Assembly (NCBI GenBank): GCA_013696015.1
Contig: JACCZI010000089.1
Location: 1-7,461, forward strand
Reading direction: 5' to 3'
DNA length: 7,461 nt
Source of the DNA: Nocardioidaceae bacterium
GTDB lineage: Bacteria > Actinomycetota > Actinomycetes > Propionibacteriales > Nocardioidaceae
Every line of letters begins with the position of its first letter. Position 1 is the stretch's first letter. This document shows positions 5,788 through 7,461 of the stretch, in pieces. Below the pieces are notes generated by a model. That model was not told the origin of the DNA. It did not search any database and saw only the letters and a list, made by a program, of their open reading frames with translations. The position numbers and the translations under genes were made by a program.

Positions 5788-6929
5788 TCGCCGTCGTTGG
5801 ACGCGATGGTCAGCAGCCGCCGGGCCTCCCGACCGATGTACTCGTGCGCCGACAACATCGTCGCCGAACGCAGCCTCGTCCGCCAGCCGTCGCCTGACTC
5901 TGCATCGACCAGCGCCGACCACTTGTCCAGCAGGATGAGCAGCTGATAGCAGCGGAGCGCCGCCCATGGGATGTCGTCGCCGAAGTACCCGGTGAGAAAC
6001 TCGCGTTCGCGTCGATTCAGGTGACCCCGGCTGTAGGCAGCGCCATGGCTGCTGAGCTGAAGGCCCAACAACCGCATGCCGATGGTGAAGCGGCACAGGT
6101 CCTCGTAGCGCGGCTGGCGCCACCGGGGCATCGGGTCGAACACCGTGACCCGCCCGTTGCCGTCGACGAACATGTTCCTCGGCGCGTAGTCACCATGCCC
6201 GACGGCGAGCGGCAGGCGGTCCGGCAACGCGCCGGCCGCCAGCTCAGCACCCTTGGACGCGACACCCCCCAGCTTCCGAGGTCCGAGCCGCTCACTCAGG
6301 TAGGCGCCGTACTGGTGGAAGTGATCGACGACCTCGCATCGCGTGACCTGTTGTGCCGGGAGCGACTCGCCGGGCACCGAGTCGTGGAACCGGCGCAGCC
6401 ACGCTCCGGCGTTGCCCCACGCGGTGTGAGGTGCTCGTCGACGACGACCGGTGGGGCTGGCCACCAGCCGGCTCTCGGCGATGAACGCGTCGCGCAGGGT
6501 ACGTCCGGCGACGTAGTCCATCAAGAGCGTGGATTGACCCGTCATGTGGTCCAGGGGTCGGATGACGCCGAACACTGGATGGGAGGGTCCGAAGACGTTC
6601 AGGATGGAGCGCAGTCCGCCGTACTCCAAGGAGGTGTGGTAGCCGACGTCCGTGGGCAGGGCATGAAGTCGGGGCCGCCCAGCGCCAGCGCCGCTGCGCG
6701 CCACAGGTAATTCTCGTCTGACCTTCGCCAGCACCTGAGGCGTGCTAGCGCGCGAATCCAGCCGCACGGCGAAGAGGAGACAGGTGGGTCGCGCGTTCAG
6801 CGAGGCGACCCGTAGGGTCGGCTCGTAAAGGTCAGGAAACCACTCGGCTGATCGGTCGAAGACACGCTCGGCGATCAGATCCTCGATCCGGCCCGAGCTC
6901 CCGCGAGACCGCACACCAATTTCGGCCAT
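5784..6929 (-). CDS. APH/choline-kinase-family phosphotransferase
   Basis: The 381-residue product shows the kinase-like fold of the aminoglycoside phosphotransferase family. A candidate ATP-binding lysine lies in VLAKVRR (K69), followed by a possible helix-C glutamate (E102). A hinge-like segment LLMDYVAGRTL (135-145) comes next, then the catalytic loop GHGDYAPRNMFVD (244-256; D247 base, N252 metal ligand) and the metal-binding aspartate in VTVFDP (D265). All key residues are present, so the enzyme should be active. The family phosphorylates hydroxyls of small molecules such as amino sugars, choline, sugars or aminoglycosides. In this setting a sugar or polymer building block is more likely than antibiotic resistance, but that is inference. 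The start ATG 6929 is supported by GGGG six bases upstream. A longer frame reaches 7103 but would overlap the divergent gene at 7060 and add 58 residues without domain character. The stop shares a CTAG with the stop of the convergent sulfotransferase gene. Confidence 0.8.
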   Translation of the reverse strand: MAEIGVRSRGSSGRIEDLIAERVFDRSAEWFPDLYEPTLRVASLNARPTCLLFAVRLDSRASTPQVLAKVRRELPVARSGAGAGRPRLHALPTDVGYHTSLEYGGLRSILNVFGPSHPVFGVIRPLDHMTGQSTLLMDYVAGRTLRDAFIAESRLVASPTGRRRRAPHTAWGNAGAWLRRFHDSVPGESLPAQQVTRCEVVDHFHQYGAYLSERLGPRKLGGVASKGAELAAGALPDRLPLAVGHGDYAPRNMFVDGNGRVTVFDPMPRWRQPRYEDLCRFTIGMRLLGLQLSSHGAAYSRGHLNRREREFLTGYFGDDIPWAALRCYQLLILLDKWSALVDAESGDGWRTRLRSATMLSAHEYIGREARRLLTIASNDGD

Positions 6930-7059
6930 GCCCTTCCCCACCACCGGCGACAACCCCCGTATCGACGGCAAGGTTTTCACCAACGCCGAGCGACTTGTTG
7001 CTTTCGGACAGTAGCATGGCGCGAGCGACAAAGTGCTCACATTGAAAGGAGCGTCGCCG
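6930..7059. promoter_or_regulatory. Divergent intergenic region, kinase versus polymerase/ligase
   Basis: This 130-base gap must carry promoters for both neighbours. The GGGG at 6936-6939 (minus strand) is the kinase ribosome site and AAAGGAG at 7045-7051 is that of the rightward gene. TAGCAT (7012-7017, plus) and TACTGT (7013-7008, minus) both fit TAnnnT -10 patterns and overlap, so they would compete, but neither has a convincing -35 at 16-19 bases. A direct repeat GAGCGAC occurs at 6988-6994 and 7023-7029. Nothing here gives a firm operator call. Confidence 0.3.
7045..7051 (+). promoter_or_regulatory. Ribosome binding site of the polymerase/ligase-like gene
   Basis: AAAGGAG is followed by eight bases and then GTG at 7060. 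It is one of the strongest Shine-Dalgarno sites in the window. It fixes the start of a gene that runs off the right edge, and it argues against the longer reading of the divergent kinase. Confidence 0.75.
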
Positions 7060-7461
7060 GTGACGCAGCTAGTGCTCGGGCTTGCTGTCGCACCCGTCGT
7101 CATCGGGCTGGTGATCCTCTGCCTGCGCGAGCCCCTGAGCGTGGCATTGCCTGCCTACGCAGTCACGATCCCCTTCGGGCAGCTGTTGGCCGTGGGCCCC
7201 TCGCGGTTCGGTTCCCTGTCCTCCATCCTGGGCGTGGTGCTCGGGGTCGGACTGGTGCTCCAGCGGCTGCGGAGACGCGAGCACGACGTCCGGGTGTCGG
7301 CCACCGTGCCGTTGTGGCTGCTGTTCCTCGGCGTGGCCGGAGCGACGGTGTCGTGGAGCGTGAACCCGGGGAAGACCGAGATCGGCTTCCTGGTCCTGAG
7401 CAGCCTGGTGCTCATCTACGTGTTCGTGTCGTTGAACGACGTCGACCGGGTGGCGCTGGAC
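7060..7461 (+). CDS. O-antigen ligase/polymerase-like membrane protein, 3'-truncated
   Basis: From the GTG at 7060 the frame is open for 134 codons to the window edge. The translation is strongly hydrophobic, with probable membrane segments near residues 3-22, 27-44, 52-69, 82-98 and 108-125, separated by short charged loops such as RLRRREHDVRV (69-79). The start of TM1, the short PSRFGSLSS loop (47-55) and the loop SWSVNPGKTE (98-107) are typical of the first third of O-antigen ligase (WaaL) and Wzy-like polymerase proteins of actinobacteria. In these proteins the catalytic loop lies much later, so it cannot be seen here. The likely role is joining lipid-linked oligosaccharide units or transferring the polymer to an acceptor at the outer face of the membrane. 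The pairing with a Wzx-type flippase in the same window supports a Wzx/Wzy-like route. Other polytopic glycan proteins cannot be excluded until the C-terminal part is read. Confidence 0.7.
   Translation, partial: MTQLVLGLAVAPVVIGLVILCLREPLSVALPAYAVTIPFGQLLAVGPSRFGSLSSILGVVLGVGLVLQRLRRREHDVRVSATVPLWLLFLGVAGATVSWSVNPGKTEIGFLVLSSLVLIYVFVSLNDVDRVALD

Noticed and set aside
5784..6929. Aminoglycoside-resistance gene
   Set aside because: The fold is shared by many small-molecule kinases, and the surrounding genes point to glycan assembly. No sequence feature specific to a resistance enzyme is visible.
6930..7103. 58-residue N-terminal extension of the kinase
   Set aside because: It would overlap the strongly supported GTG start at 7060, has no domain character, and ATG 6929 has its own ribosome site.
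7069..7415. Minus-strand open frames near the right edge
   Set aside because: They are antisense to a hydrophobic, well-initiated membrane protein gene and translate to low-complexity polar sequence.

Overview
The DNA is GC-rich, uses GTG starts, has G-rich Shine-Dalgarno sites and contains one probable leaderless start. Together these point to a high-GC Gram-positive (actinobacterial) chromosome. A Nocardioides-like actinomycete is a reasonable guess, but no marker gene fixes the genus. The window holds seven protein genes, two of them cut by the window edges. I see no tRNA, rRNA, CRISPR array, transposase, integrase or phage gene.

Layout: (1) 2-1039 (+), the C-terminal part of a repeat-built beta-propeller protein. 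(2) 1059-2648 (-), a polytopic polysaccharide flippase of the Wzx type, reading toward gene 1. (3) 2745-3722 (-), a PAPS-dependent sulfotransferase just upstream of the flippase on the same strand. (4) 3807-4916 (+), divergent from gene 3, a membrane-anchored extracellular protein of unknown function. (5) 4906-5787 (+), a second, different sulfotransferase overlapping gene 4 by 11 bases. (6) 5784-6929 (-), an APH/choline-kinase-fold phosphotransferase whose stop codon overlaps that of gene 5 inside a shared CTAG. (7) 7060-7461 (+), divergent from gene 6, the start of an O-antigen ligase/polymerase-like (Wzy/WaaL-type) membrane protein that runs off the window.

A flippase, a polymerase/ligase-like protein and two sulfotransferases in 7.5 kb read as part of an extracellular polysaccharide or glycoconjugate locus. 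The working model is inference: lipid-linked repeat units are flipped by gene 2, joined or transferred by gene 7, and sulfated by genes 3 and 5. Gene 6 phosphorylates a small molecule or sugar, and genes 4 and 1 act at the cell surface. No glycosyltransferase, PAPS-synthesis gene or chain-length regulator lies in the window. The strand order (+, -, -, +, +, -, +) shows several short transcription units, not one operon.

The most interesting items are the unknown anchored protein coupled to a sulfotransferase (genes 4-5), the implied sulfated surface polymer in an actinobacterium, and a perfect 8-bp inverted repeat in the flippase leader that overlaps a possible -10 box.
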